NCBI RefSeq assembly: GCF_001644225.1
Contig: NZ_LSTV01000003.1
Location: 1 to 64,000 of the forward strand
DNA: 64,000 bases
DNA from: Microbacterium oleivorans
GTDB taxonomy: Bacteria > Actinomycetota > Actinomycetes > Actinomycetales > Microbacteriaceae
Direction of reading: 5' to 3'
Shown here: in pieces, positions 16,793-25,144 of the stretch
Layout: each line of letters begins with the position of its first letter
Numbering within the stretch: the stretch's first letter is position 1
Position numbers and translations under genes: made by a program
The notes under the pieces: generated by a model
Database searches by the model: none
Seen by the model: only the letters and a program-made list of their open reading frames with translations
What the model was told of the DNA's origin: nothing

Positions 16793-17281
16793 ATGCGGCC
16801 GCTGACAGAGGACCAGTTGCGCGACGTGCTGGTGAATGCGACGAAGGACGAGCGGGAACGCCTCGAGCCGCCCCACGACTTCCCGCTGCTCGAGTGGGAT
16901 CACCTCGACTTCCTCGCGTGGCGCGATCCCACGACGCGCAGCCGCGGCTACGTCGTCGCCGAGATCGACGGGCACCCGACCGGCATCGTGCTGCGCGCCG
17001 CGAACGGCGCGACGCAGGGTCGCTCCGCCATGTGCAACATCTGCCACACGATGCAGCCGGGCAATCAGGTCACGATGTTCACCGCTCGACGGACCGGGGA
17101 TGCCGGTGACCGCGGCGACAGCGTCGGCACCTACGTCTGCGCCGACCTGACCTGCCACGACAACGTCCGCATCGCGGGGCCGCTGGCTCCGAGCGAGATC
17201 CGGGCGAGCGTGGATCGCCGCATCGACGGCACCCGCCACCGCCTCGAATCCTTCGTCGAGCGCGTCGCGTCGGCCGCCTGA
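16793..17281 (+). CDS. FBP-domain (EF-G-binding-type treble-clef zinc finger) protein
   Basis: A 162-residue protein with the FBP C-terminal zinc-binding treble clef known from fusidic-acid-resistance proteins of the FusB family. The zinc ligands are visible as MCNICHTM (about residues 77-84) and YVCADLTCHDN (about 116-126). The N-terminal part is short and lacks the helical FusB domain, so this is the stand-alone actinobacterial form. The family binds elongation factor G, but whether this version rescues stalled ribosomes is unknown. The start is supported by a TACAAT box 6 bases upstream. Confidence 0.85.
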   Translation: MRPLTEDQLRDVLVNATKDERERLEPPHDFPLLEWDHLDFLAWRDPTTRSRGYVVAEIDGHPTGIVLRAANGATQGRSAMCNICHTMQPGNQVTMFTARRTGDAGDRGDSVGTYVCADLTCHDNVRIAGPLAPSEIRASVDRRIDGTRHRLESFVERVASAA

Positions 17282-17368
17282 CGCCGCGGTTTTCGTCACG
17301 CCCGCGGGGAGGGTAGAGTAGGGGATCGCGCCTCCGGTCGACTGCACAAGCCGGGCGGGTGCGCACCT

Positions 17369-17453
17369 GGCGAGTTACCCAAGCGGCCAAAGGGATCTGA
17401 CTGTAAATCAGACTGCATTGCATTCGGGGGTTCGAATCCCTCACTCGCCACCA
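17369..17453 (+). tRNA. tRNA-Tyr (GTA)
   Basis: The acceptor arms GGCGAGT (17369-17375) and ACTCGCC (17443-17449) pair perfectly, the discriminator is A, and CCA is encoded (17451-17453). The anticodon loop carries GTA (ACTGTAAAT). The long variable arm makes it class II, 85 bases in all, as expected for bacterial tRNA-Tyr. The T-arm is GGGGGTTCGAATCCC. Confidence 0.97.
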
Positions 17454-17455
17454 CG

Positions 17456-17483
17456 AAGGGCTGCGGAGATCTCCGCAGCCCTT
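17456..17483. terminator. Terminator hairpin after tRNA-Tyr
   Basis: A perfect 28-base palindrome (centre GGAGATCTCC, arms AAGGGCTGCGG and CCGCAGCCCTT) starts 2 bases after the tRNA CCA end and is followed by TTCCC. It is an intrinsic-type terminator for the tRNA transcript. Confidence 0.85.
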
Positions 17484-17526
17484 TCCCGTTCCCGCGGGGG
17501 ATGCCGCGCGGTAGCCTGCGGGCAGG

Positions 17527-18027
17527 ATGACCACGCACCGATCGATCGGCGCCGCCGCCGCAGCCGCGACAGCCGCCGCTCTCGCCGTCGCGTTCGCGGG
17601 ATGCGCGCCGGTCGCGGAACGCTCGATCGCCGTCGCCCCCGACCAGGTCGCCGCCATCGAGTTCTTCGAGTACCCCTCGACCGACGTGCCCGACACCGTC
17701 GATCGGCTCACGGTGCGCGACCCCGCGCTCATCACGGAGTGGATGCGGGCCTTCACCGACATGCCGCTGCGCGCGTACACCCCCGACGAGCCGGATGAGT
17801 TCGACGGCGCGCAGACCCAGTCCAGTCGGCTGATCCTCACCGACGGCCGCGAGATCGAGATCACGACGATCTGGATCGGCCCGCACGACAACGTCGTCCT
17901 GTGGCCCGACGCCACCGTGTGGCGCACCGAGTGGGGGTCGCCCCGCGTGGTGGAGGCGTACGCCGACGTCGCGCAGATCGACCAGGTGAGCGCCGACGAG
18001 CTGCCGGTGGTCGTCCTCCCCGGGTGA
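17527..18027 (+). CDS. Lipoprotein of unknown function
   Basis: A 166-residue exported lipoprotein: Ala-rich signal peptide ending in FAGC with the lipidated Cys at residue 26. The mature part has mixed beta/alpha composition (DQVAAIEFFEYPSTDVPDT, RLILTDGREIEITTIWIG, NVVLWPDATVWRTEWGSP) and no recognised domain. It would be anchored on the outer face of the membrane. A TAGCCT box lies 9 bases before the ATG, with AGG near the start codon. No functional link to the next gene is evident. Confidence 0.75.
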   Translation: MTTHRSIGAAAAAATAAALAVAFAGCAPVAERSIAVAPDQVAAIEFFEYPSTDVPDTVDRLTVRDPALITEWMRAFTDMPLRAYTPDEPDEFDGAQTQSSRLILTDGREIEITTIWIGPHDNVVLWPDATVWRTEWGSPRVVEAYADVAQIDQVSADELPVVVLPG

Positions 18028-18144
18028 TGTCCTCCACACCCCGGTGACGGGCCGCCACCCCTGTGGACATCCGACCTGCTCATCGGCCGGTCTGACAGGA
18101 TGGGGGCGAGTGCGGGGGAGGCCTCCGCCGAAGGGATGTCGAGG

Positions 18145-19179
18145 ATGAGCGAACCGATCACCGCCCCCCGTTCGAGCAAGATCTTCCGCGCAGCGATCTG
18201 GGTCGCGATCGGCGCCCTGATCGCCGCGGCGATCGTCTGCGTCGTGTGGGTGCTCCTCGGGGACTCGAACGGCATCGTCGGGCGAGCGTTCCTGACGATC
18301 CTGCTGCTCGCGGCCTTCGCCGGGATCTCGATCCTCGAGGCATCCCTCGCCAGCCGTCGCCCCGCGTGGTTCGCCCTCGCGAGCATCGTGTCGTGGGTCG
18401 TCGCGCTCATCATCGGCGCGTTCATGATCTGGATGCCGGAGGCCGCCGGCGACTACGGCGTCGGCGCCGAGCGCTTCTTCAAGTTCCTGCTGATCCTGCT
18501 GATCCTGCAGGGCGCGCTGCTGCACGTCCGCCTCTACGCGAAGGCCTTCGCGCGTTACCAGACCACCTTCACGAGCATCGTCACCTACGTGACGATGGGC
18601 CTCGTCGTGATCCTCGCGATCATGCTGATCATCCCGCTGATGCTCGAGGAGTTCATCGAGTTCCGCGAGATCTACTGGCGCGTGCTCGTGTCGGTCGCGA
18701 TCCTCGCCGCCGTGGGCACGGCGCTCGTCCCGCTCGTGAACGCCCTCTTCGCCCCGAAGAAGGAGCGTCCGCAGGTCGCGGCGCCCTACGGCGCGCAGGT
18801 GTACGCCACGTCGGGTCAGCCCGACGGTGCTGCGTACACGGCGTCGGCCACGGCGCCCCCGCAGGCGTGGCCCACGTACGCCGACGGTCGGACGCCCCTG
18901 CCGGTCATGCCCGACGGCAGCCCCGACTGGAACGCGTACTACACCGGCTGGCCCACCTACCCGCAGCAGCCCTACGGCGCCACGACGCCCGACGGAGCGT
19001 CGGCTCCCGAGGCGGCTCCGGCGGCCCCGGCAGCTCCCGCTGCTCCGCCGGCGCCCGCATCCGCGCCGGACGCGCCCGCTGCTCCGGATGCTGGCTCGCC
19101 GCAGGTCCCGCCGGTGCCGCCCCTCCCGGGCGCGCCCGACGCGCCCCCGGCGCCGCCCGTCCCGCCGCAGCAGCACTGA
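18145..19179 (+). CDS. Multi-spanning membrane protein with long Pro/Ala-rich tail
   Basis: A 344-residue protein. About six membrane helices lie between residues 12 and 205 (for example IWVAIGALIAAAIVCVVWVL, FFKFLLILLILQGALLHV and VTMGLVVILAIMLIIPLML). From about residue 215 to the end there is a low-complexity Pro/Ala tail with Tyr/Trp-rich patches (AQVYATSG, TPLPVMPDGSPDWNAYYTGW). No family is recognised. The start at ATG 18145 fits GAAGGG about 9 bases upstream. The tail could be a protein-interaction region or reach into the wall. The stop lies 3 bases from the convergent flavoprotein stop. Confidence 0.75.
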   Translation: MSEPITAPRSSKIFRAAIWVAIGALIAAAIVCVVWVLLGDSNGIVGRAFLTILLLAAFAGISILEASLASRRPAWFALASIVSWVVALIIGAFMIWMPEAAGDYGVGAERFFKFLLILLILQGALLHVRLYAKAFARYQTTFTSIVTYVTMGLVVILAIMLIIPLMLEEFIEFREIYWRVLVSVAILAAVGTALVPLVNALFAPKKERPQVAAPYGAQVYATSGQPDGAAYTASATAPPQAWPTYADGRTPLPVMPDGSPDWNAYYTGWPTYPQQPYGATTPDGASAPEAAPAAPAAPAAPPAPASAPDAPAAPDAGSPQVPPVPPLPGAPDAPPAPPVPPQQH

Positions 19180-19182
19180 GCC

Positions 19183-20748
19183 TCAGCGCGACAGCATCTC
19201 CAGGGCCGCCATCGCGGCGTTGTGGCCGCCGATCCCGCTGACGGCGCCGCCGCGCCGGGCGCTCGACCCGCACAGCAGAACACCCTCGACACCGCTCGAG
19301 ACCCCCCACCGATCCGCGGGGGTCTCGAGCGGTTCGTCGTCCGCGGCCCACGGCCACGACAGGTCGCCGTGGAAGATGTCGCCGCCCAGCATCGCGAGAT
19401 CCCGCTCGAGGTCGGCCGTCGTCCGCGCCTCCACGCACGGCGAGCCGTCCGGTGCGCGGTACAGCACGTCGGCGATCGGTTCGGCGAGCACCGCGTCGAG
19501 CGAACGCTGCGCGGCGGTCCACAGGGCGTCCCGGTCGACGGCGCCGTCCGCGACGAGCCGGTGCGGCACCTGCAGCCCGAACAGGGTCAAGGTCTGCGCC
19601 CCCGAGGCCCGCAGCTCCGGCCCGAGGATCGACGGGTCGGTCAGGGAGTGGCAGTAGATCTCGGCCGGCAGCGGATCCGGGATGCCGCCGCCCGCCGCCC
19701 GGTCGTAGGCGGCATCCAGCTGCGACAGCGCCTCGTTGATGTGGAACGTCCCCGCGAACGCGGCGCGGGGGTCCACCGCCGTGTCGCGCAGACGCGGGAG
19801 TCGCGAGAGGAGCATGTTGACCTTGATCTGCGCGCCCTCGGGCGTCGGGGCTCCCGTCCCCGCGGCGCCGCCCGCGCGGAGGAGGCGGTCGAGAACCGCC
19901 GCACCGACGCCGCTGAGCAGCACGCGGGCACCGAGCCGCTCGCCGTCGGCGAGGACGACCTCGCCGTCCGGTGAGGCCGCGACGACCTTTGCGCCGGTGC
20001 GGATTTCGGCGCCGGCAGCGCGTGCGGCCCGCTCGAGCTCGCCGCTGACCGCACCCATGCCGCCGACCGGGACGTCCCAGTCCCCGGTCCCGCCGCCGAT
20101 GACGTGGTACAGGAAACACCGGTTCTGGCGCAGGGCGGTGTCGTCCGAGCGCGCGAACGTGCCGATCAGTCCGTCGGTGAAGGCGATACCGCGTGCGACG
20201 TCGGTCTGCAGGCCGTCGCGCAGGAACTCCGCGAGCGGACGGGCGGTCACGGCCTCCCACAGGGCGTCGTCGCCGACGGCCGCGCGGGCGTCGTGCTCCC
20301 GTGGCAGCGGCGCGGTCACGGTGGGGAACAGCGCCGCGCCGAGCGGGGCGATCCGTTCGTAGAACCGTGCGAACCGATGCGCCTCGTCGGCGTCGCCGGT
20401 GGCCCGGGCGAAGCTCACCGCCGTGGCCCCGGCATCCGCGTTGTCGATGAGGATGCCGCGGCTCGGGTCGTCCGGCAGGGGCGTGTACGACGAGTAGCGG
20501 CGGCGTTCCAGGCGGATGCGCAGCCCCAGGTCGTCGATGAGGGTGCGGGGGAGCAGGCTCACGAGGTACGAGTAGCGCGAGAGGCGCGCGTCGACACCCG
20601 CCCACGGCCGCTCCGAGACCGCGGCGCCGCCGACGTGGTCCTGTCGCTCCAGCACTGTGACGGTGCGTCCTGCCCGGGCGAGGTACGCGGCGGCGACGAG
20701 GGCGTTGTGGCCTCCGCCGATGATGACGACGTCGCGGCTGGCGCTCAT
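19183..20748 (-). CDS. FAD-dependent oxidoreductase, phytoene-desaturase-like
   Basis: A 521-residue flavoprotein of the carotenoid-desaturase/isomerase-like NAD(P)/FAD oxidoreductase family. It has the dinucleotide-binding VVIIGGGHNALVAAAYLARA (about residues 7-26) followed by VLERQDHVGGAA, a central GGMGAVSGELERAARAAGAEI, and a C-terminal CGSSARRGGAVSGIGGHNAA that closes the FAD site. The substrate is not known; no carotenoid genes lie nearby, so a carotenoid role is not supported. The ATG at 20748 has a TAGGTT box 7 bases upstream. It is divergent from the inositol-phosphatase-like gene. Confidence 0.88.
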   Translation of the reverse strand: MSASRDVVIIGGGHNALVAAAYLARAGRTVTVLERQDHVGGAAVSERPWAGVDARLSRYSYLVSLLPRTLIDDLGLRIRLERRRYSSYTPLPDDPSRGILIDNADAGATAVSFARATGDADEAHRFARFYERIAPLGAALFPTVTAPLPREHDARAAVGDDALWEAVTARPLAEFLRDGLQTDVARGIAFTDGLIGTFARSDDTALRQNRCFLYHVIGGGTGDWDVPVGGMGAVSGELERAARAAGAEIRTGAKVVAASPDGEVVLADGERLGARVLLSGVGAAVLDRLLRAGGAAGTGAPTPEGAQIKVNMLLSRLPRLRDTAVDPRAAFAGTFHINEALSQLDAAYDRAAGGGIPDPLPAEIYCHSLTDPSILGPELRASGAQTLTLFGLQVPHRLVADGAVDRDALWTAAQRSLDAVLAEPIADVLYRAPDGSPCVEARTTADLERDLAMLGGDIFHGDLSWPWAADDEPLETPADRWGVSSGVEGVLLCGSSARRGGAVSGIGGHNAAMAALEMLSR

Positions 20749-20767
20749 GGTGCCCAACCTAGCGGCG

Positions 20768-20779
20768 TAGCGTGGAGGG
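20768..20779 (+). promoter_or_regulatory. Predicted -10 box TAGCGT of the inositol-phosphatase-like gene
   Basis: TAGCGT (20768-20773) ends 6 bases before ATG 20780. It lies in the 31-base divergent gap shared with the flavoprotein gene. Confidence 0.5.
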
Positions 20780-21568
20780 ATGGATGCCGCTGCGCTCGCC
20801 GACCTCGCCCTCGACATCGCCCGCGAAGCCGGTGCCCTCGCCTGGCAGCGCCGCGAGGAGGGTGTGGCCATCGCCGCGACGAAGTCCGCGATCGCCGACA
20901 TCGTGACCGAGGCCGACCGCGAGGTCGAGGCGCTCATCCGGGCGCGGCTCGCCGCCGAGCGCCCGGACGACGGCTTCCTCGGCGAGGAGTCCGGCGCCGA
21001 GCGGGGCACCTCGGACATCACCTGGGTTGTCGACCCGATCGACGGCACGGTGAACTACGCCTACGGGATGCCGCACTACGCCGTCAGCATCGCCGCGGTC
21101 TCCGGTGAGCCGACACCGCCCACCTGGACAGCGCTCGCGGGCGTCGTCCACAACCCGGCGGTGGGGGAGACGTTCCACGCCGTCCGCGGCGGCGGCGCCT
21201 GGCGGGGCGAGCAGCGCCTCACGGTGTCGCAGGTCGGCGAAGCCGGCGGGCTGGTCGCGACCGGATTCGGGTACGACCCGAAGCACCATCAGGGCGACCT
21301 CGCCCGCGTCGCGGCGGTCATGCCGCTCGTGCGGGACCTCCGCCGTGCCGGCGCGGCCTCGCTCGACCTCGCGTACGTCGCGGCGGGGCGTCTGGACGGC
21401 TATTTCGAGCGCGGTCTGCACCCGTGGGACCACGCCGCGGGTGCGCTGCTGGTGACCGAGGCGGGCGGTCTCGTGACGGGTGCGCCGGACGGATTCCCCG
21501 GCCGCGAGATGACGGTCGCCGCCGGACCGGACCTCCTCCACAGGATCGTCGCCGCGATCGGGTTGTGA
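20780..21568 (+). CDS. Inositol monophosphatase family protein
   Basis: A 262-residue Mg-dependent phosphatase of the inositol monophosphatase/3'(2')-bisphosphate nucleotidase superfamily. Metal-ligand motifs are visible: DIVTEADREVE (about residues 40-50), LGEESGAE (about 71-78), WVVDPIDGTVNY (about 86-97) and HPWDHAAGALL in the C-terminal half. Substrate may be inositol-1-phosphate, histidinol phosphate or a nucleotide; the sequence does not decide. The start is fixed by the promoter box 6 bases upstream. It is alone on its strand before the M23 gene. Confidence 0.9.
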   Translation: MDAAALADLALDIAREAGALAWQRREEGVAIAATKSAIADIVTEADREVEALIRARLAAERPDDGFLGEESGAERGTSDITWVVDPIDGTVNYAYGMPHYAVSIAAVSGEPTPPTWTALAGVVHNPAVGETFHAVRGGGAWRGEQRLTVSQVGEAGGLVATGFGYDPKHHQGDLARVAAVMPLVRDLRRAGAASLDLAYVAAGRLDGYFERGLHPWDHAAGALLVTEAGGLVTGAPDGFPGREMTVAAGPDLLHRIVAAIGL

Positions 21569-21649
21569 ACGGACATGCCATTCTCAGCCCCGTCGTGTAG
21601 CGTGTTTATCTGATCGTTACCTTCGCTGCCCGAGCGGAGGATTCTGACC

Positions 21650-21697
21650 TTGCAGCCCGCGGCCCCCGCCGCTCTACCCGAGAGCCCGCACGTTTGA
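21650..21697 (+). CDS. Possible 15-codon leader peptide before the M23 gene
   Basis: A TTG at 21650 with GGAGG at 21636-21640 (9 bases upstream) opens a 15-codon frame (LQPAAPAALPESPHV if the first codon is read literally) ending with TGA at 21695-21697. The stop overlaps the TTG start of the M23 peptidase gene (TTGA). The M23 start itself has no good ribosome binding site, so coupling from this leader would explain its translation. It is a short frame and could be chance. Confidence 0.35.
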   Translation: MQPAAPAALPESPHV

Positions 21698-23091
21698 CTT
21701 TCGAGACCTCCCCCACCGACGCGCCCGCAACGCGTCGCGACCGGCAGTCCCCTGTGTCCGGCGCCACGCCGCTGACCCGTGCGGAGCTTCGGCGCCGCGC
21801 CGCCGCCGCTCCGGCTGCGAGCGAGGCCGAGGTCGCTGCGGTGCAGGCTGTCGCGGCGATGGGCGAGGTCATCGCAATGGTCCAGGCGAGCGAGACCCCG
21901 GCGCTGCGCCGTCGTCGCGACCGTGCCGCCGCGTCGGCAGCGGTGTCGACCGATGCCGGATCGAGCGCCGAGTCCGCGTCCCCCTCGATCGTCGAGTCGG
22001 TCGTCGCTGAGACCCTCGCCGAGGCGCTCTCGGATACCTCCGCCGCCACCCTTCCTCTTCGTCGCCGTACGCGCACCCCGCGTACGGCGACAGTCGTTCC
22101 GCCCGCCCCCGAAGCTCCGCGGGTGCCCCAGTTCCTCGACGAGACGATCGTCCTGCCGTCGGCGTCCTCGACCCACACCTCGCCGCAGGATGCGGGACCC
22201 GCCGTCGACGAGTTCGAGTTGGCGGCGAAGGTGTTCTCCTTCACCGGTGAGACGCCCGTCCAGGTCGCCCGTGCCGCCGTCGACGCCGAAGAGCATGCGC
22301 GGCGCACGACCCGCGTCCGCATGGCCGAGCAGCCGCGCCGCCCGCGGCGTGGCCGCGTCCTGCTGAAGCGGGCCGCCGCGGCATCCTTCTCCCTCAGTGT
22401 GGTCGGCGTCGTCGGTCTTCTCGCGATCGGCACGACCACCCCCGTCACGGCGGTCGGCTCGTTCGGACAGGACGTCACCGGGGACATCTCGCTCGCCTCC
22501 GACGCGACCGACGCTGACGCCCCCGAGATCCAGGCGTACGTCGCCAATTCGGACGCCGGTGAGACGACGCTCGCCCGGTCGGGGGAGTACGACATCGAGT
22601 CCATGACCGACGTCGCCGCCCAGTCGGGTGTGACGCAGTTCGCCGGCACATGGGTCAACGACGAGACGGCCGCCGTGCAGTGGCCGTTCCCGGTGGGTGT
22701 GCCCATCTCGGCGCAGTTCGGATCCACGTCGTACCTGTCGAAGTTCTCGCGCGCGCACCACGGCACGGACTTCACGCCGGGCGCCGGCGCCGAAGTGCAC
22801 GCCGTCGCCGCGGGCACCGTCCGCATCGCGACCGAGGCCGGCGGCGACTACGGCGTCACCGTCGTCATCGACCACATCATCGACGGCAAGCTCGTCTCGA
22901 CCCGGTACGGCCACATGCAGTACGGGTCGCTGCGGGTCTCGCCCGGCGAGACGGTCGACGCCGGTGACGTCATCGGGCGGGTGGGGAGCACGGGCAAGTC
23001 GACGGGTGCCCACCTGCACCTCGAGGTGCTGCTCGGCGGCACCACCCGGATCGACCCCGTGCCGTGGCTCAAGGAGCACACGGAGGGCTGA
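21694..23091 (+). CDS. M23-family peptidoglycan endopeptidase-like protein
   Basis: A 465-residue cell-wall protein. The N-terminal ~225 residues are Ala/Ser/Arg-rich and probably cytoplasmic, a single membrane helix follows (about 229-252, SFSLSVVGVVGLLAIGTTT), then a spacer and a C-terminal M23/LytM domain (about 325-460). Catalytic Zn ligands are seen as HHGTDFTPG and GAHLHLEV, both complete, so it may be active. The long N-terminal extension is unusual. Start codon TTG 21694 is uncertain; GTG 21751 is an alternative. Upstream, CGTTACC at 21615-21621 with a related TTATC 11 bases before it resembles the motif at 31818. Confidence 0.82.
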   Translation: MTFETSPTDAPATRRDRQSPVSGATPLTRAELRRRAAAAPAASEAEVAAVQAVAAMGEVIAMVQASETPALRRRRDRAAASAAVSTDAGSSAESASPSIVESVVAETLAEALSDTSAATLPLRRRTRTPRTATVVPPAPEAPRVPQFLDETIVLPSASSTHTSPQDAGPAVDEFELAAKVFSFTGETPVQVARAAVDAEEHARRTTRVRMAEQPRRPRRGRVLLKRAAAASFSLSVVGVVGLLAIGTTTPVTAVGSFGQDVTGDISLASDATDADAPEIQAYVANSDAGETTLARSGEYDIESMTDVAAQSGVTQFAGTWVNDETAAVQWPFPVGVPISAQFGSTSYLSKFSRAHHGTDFTPGAGAEVHAVAAGTVRIATEAGGDYGVTVVIDHIIDGKLVSTRYGHMQYGSLRVSPGETVDAGDVIGRVGSTGKSTGAHLHLEVLLGGTTRIDPVPWLKEHTEG

Positions 23092-23155
23092 CCCGTGACA
23101 TCGGGGATGCCGCGACTCTGGTATCCTCTTCTAGTTGCCCGCGTGCGGGCAGCAC

Positions 23156-23227
23156 GCCCCGATAGCTCAGTGGCAGAGCACTTCCATGGTAAGGAAGGGG
23201 TCGTCAGTTCAATCCTGACTCGGGGCT
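23156..23227 (+). tRNA. tRNA-Thr (GGT)
   Basis: GCCCCGA (23156-23162) pairs with TCGGGGC (23220-23226); discriminator T at 23227; CCA is not encoded. The anticodon arm CTTCCATGGTAAGGAAG carries GGT. The D-arm is GCTCAGTGGCAGAGC. A TATCCT box at 23122-23127 lies about 30 bases upstream and may be its promoter. Confidence 0.96.
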
Positions 23228-23250
23228 CGCAGCATCTCTCGGATGCTCGT

Positions 23251-23324
23251 GGCGGGGTAGCTCAGTTGGTGAGAGCGCACGACTCATAATCGTGAGGTCG
23301 CGGGTTCAAGCCCCGCTCCCGCTA
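23251..23324 (+). tRNA. tRNA-Met (CAT), elongator type
   Basis: GGCGGGG (23251-23257) pairs with TCCCGCT (23317-23323) with G-U at both ends; discriminator A; CCA not encoded. The anticodon arm CACGACTCATAATCGTG carries CAT. The stem lacks the three consecutive G-C pairs of initiator tRNA, so this is the elongator. It lies 23 bases after tRNA-Thr and likely shares its transcript. Confidence 0.95.
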
Positions 23325-23326
23325 CG

Positions 23327-23356
23327 CAAAACCCCCGGCTCCACCCGGGGGTTTTG
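23327..23356. terminator. Terminator hairpin after tRNA-Met
   Basis: CAAAACCCCCGG (23327-23338) pairs with CCGGGGGTTTTG (23345-23356) across a 6-base loop. The A and T tracts on both sides make it a good bidirectional terminator for the tRNA unit and the convergent TetR gene. Confidence 0.9.
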
Positions 23357-23369
23357 TTGTTTCCGGGAG

Positions 23370-23936
23370 TCAGCCCGCGGCCATGAGCGCCCCCGCGAGC
23401 TCCTGCGCACGACCGAGACGGTGCGAATCCCCGTCGAGGCGCTGATGCGCGATCGCGCCCTCGACGAGCAGGAAGACGTGCTCGGCGACATCCGGTGCCG
23501 GTCGTCCGAGGTCGGCCGCGACGAGTTCGCGGAGGCGATCCGCCACACGCGCCTTGTGCGTTCGGATGACGCCCCAGCCGGGGTGTCCGGGCGGCAGCTC
23601 CGCGGCGGCGTTGAGGAACGCGCATCCCTGACCTGACGGATCCGCATCCTCGGCATACGCGTCGAACACGGTGAGGGTGCGCAGAGCGGATGCCACGGCG
23701 ATGCGCTCCTCCCAGCGCTCCCACCACGCGGTGTCACGGCGCTGCAGGTACGCGACCACGAGCGCATCCTTCGACCCGAAGCGGTCGTACAGGGTGCGCT
23801 TGGTCACCCCCGAGGCCTCCGCGATCGTGTCGACGCCGACCGACGCGATGCCGCGCGCGTAGAACAGCCGGGTCGCGGCATCCAGGACCTTCGTCGCCCC
23901 CGGCGTGAGGGGAGCGGTTTCCGGCGTGCTGATCAT
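23370..23936 (-). CDS. TetR-family regulator of the adjacent MFS gene
   Basis: A 188-residue TetR-type repressor. The HTH is at about residues 15-60 (ATKVLDAATRLFYARGI, VGVDTIAEASGVTKRTLYDR). The C-terminal ligand domain has GQGCAFLNAAAELPPGHP, common in AcrR-like members. The ATG at 23936 lies 11 bases from a perfect 20-bp palindrome in the divergent promoter region, so it likely represses itself and the MFS transporter. The 3' end meets the tRNA terminator. Confidence 0.9.
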   Translation of the reverse strand: MISTPETAPLTPGATKVLDAATRLFYARGIASVGVDTIAEASGVTKRTLYDRFGSKDALVVAYLQRRDTAWWERWEERIAVASALRTLTVFDAYAEDADPSGQGCAFLNAAAELPPGHPGWGVIRTHKARVADRLRELVAADLGRPAPDVAEHVFLLVEGAIAHQRLDGDSHRLGRAQELAGALMAAG

Positions 23937-23947
23937 GCACCTAGGCT

Positions 23948-23967
23948 ACTTCACAGATCTGTGAAGT
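23948..23967. promoter_or_regulatory. TetR operator ACTTCACAGATCTGTGAAGT
   Basis: A perfect 20-bp palindrome in the 35-base gap between the divergent TetR and MFS genes. It sits directly over the MFS start region, so binding would block both transcription units. Confidence 0.88.
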
Positions 23968-23971
23968 GAGG

Positions 23972-25126
23972 ATGCCGGTGACCGACGACACTCTGACGGC
24001 GCGGCGCACGGTGGTCCTGTCCGCGGCAGGGATCACGCTGATCGCCGTCTGCTACGGGCTCGCCCGATTCGCGTACGGCCTGTTCGTGCCTGCCTTCCGC
24101 GTCGCCTTCGACCTCGACGGCGCCGTGATCGGCGCGATCGCCGCCACGAGCTACGCCGCGTACGCGGTCGGCATCCTCTACGCCACGGTGGCGACCCCTC
24201 GTCTGGGAGCGCGGTTCGTCGCGACCTCCGCGGGCGTGCTCGGTGCGATCGGATGCGGCCTCATCGCCGCCGCGCCGGACCCCGGCATCCTCGCCCTCGG
24301 GGTCGCGGTCGCCGGCTCCAGCACCGGCGTCGCCTCGCCACCCCTCGCGCACGTCGTCGCTCGCCGCGTCCGAGAGGCGCGTCGGGACCGCGTGCAGACC
24401 GTCGTCAACGCGGGCACCGGGCTCGGCGTGCTCGTGTCGGGACCGGTCGCGCTGTTCGCGGACGAGCAGTGGCGTCTCGCGTGGGCGGTGTTCGCCGGGA
24501 TGTGCGCCGCCGCCGCGGTGTGGGCGGCGATGGTCGTGCCGTCCGAGCGCACCACCCGGCCGCGCACGCAGCGGCGACGTTCGAGGCTCGTCGCCGGCGC
24601 GACGTCGCTCGCGCTGGCCGCCGCCGTGTCGGGATCGGGGACGGGGCCCGTCTGGACGTTCGGGCAGGACCTGCTCCGCGACGTGGGCGGTCAGAGCGCG
24701 GGGTCGGCGGCAATCGTGTGGATCGTCCTCGGCGTCTGCGGGCTCGTCGGCGCGCTCGCGGGCGGCGTCATCGGCCGGGTCGGCATCGTCGCGACGTGGC
24801 GCGCGCTCGTGGCCGCGGCATCCGTCGCCACCGCCGTCCTCGCCCTCGCCCCGTCGTCGTTCGCGGCCGCGGCCCTCGCGAGCGGGGTCTTCGGCGCGGT
24901 CTACATCGCGGTGACGGGCGTGCTGCTCGTCTGGAGCACCCGCGTCTTCGTCGACAGCCCCGCGACCGGCGTCGGCGTCGCCTTCCTCGCGCTCGCGATC
25001 GGTCAGGCGCTCGGATCCCCGCTGATCGGGTGGATCGCGGACCTCACCGACCTGCGCGTCGCGATCGTCGTGGCGGCCGGCCTCAACCTGGTCGCGCTGC
25101 TGGTCACGCCGCCTCGCGAGTCCTGA
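23972..25126 (+). CDS. MFS transporter, YbfB/YjiJ-like
   Basis: A 384-residue, 12-helix major facilitator transporter. The N-terminal helix has VCYGLARFAYGLFVPAF, the hallmark of the YbfB/YjiJ-like group; the substrate is unknown and efflux is inferred from the TetR neighbour. The start is ATG 23972 or GTG 23978; the latter has GTGAGG 6 bases upstream. A GTG at 23966 would lie in the operator and is less likely. The 3' end overlaps the reading frame of a short-chain dehydrogenase remnant on the minus strand. Confidence 0.85.
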   Translation: MPVTDDTLTARRTVVLSAAGITLIAVCYGLARFAYGLFVPAFRVAFDLDGAVIGAIAATSYAAYAVGILYATVATPRLGARFVATSAGVLGAIGCGLIAAAPDPGILALGVAVAGSSTGVASPPLAHVVARRVREARRDRVQTVVNAGTGLGVLVSGPVALFADEQWRLAWAVFAGMCAAAAVWAAMVVPSERTTRPRTQRRRSRLVAGATSLALAAAVSGSGTGPVWTFGQDLLRDVGGQSAGSAAIVWIVLGVCGLVGALAGGVIGRVGIVATWRALVAAASVATAVLALAPSSFAAAALASGVFGAVYIAVTGVLLVWSTRVFVDSPATGVGVAFLALAIGQALGSPLIGWIADLTDLRVAIVVAAGLNLVALLVTPPRES

Positions 25127-25144
25127 CCGGCCCTCGCCTCGAGG

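Noticed and set aside
19183-20748. Carotenoid biosynthesis gene
   Set aside because: The fold is phytoene-desaturase-like but no crtB, crtE or other carotenoid gene is adjacent, and the family is broad.
23966-23971. GTG start at 23966 for the YbfB-like MFS gene
   Set aside because: It lies in the TetR palindrome; the ATG at 23972 or GTG at 23978 fit better.
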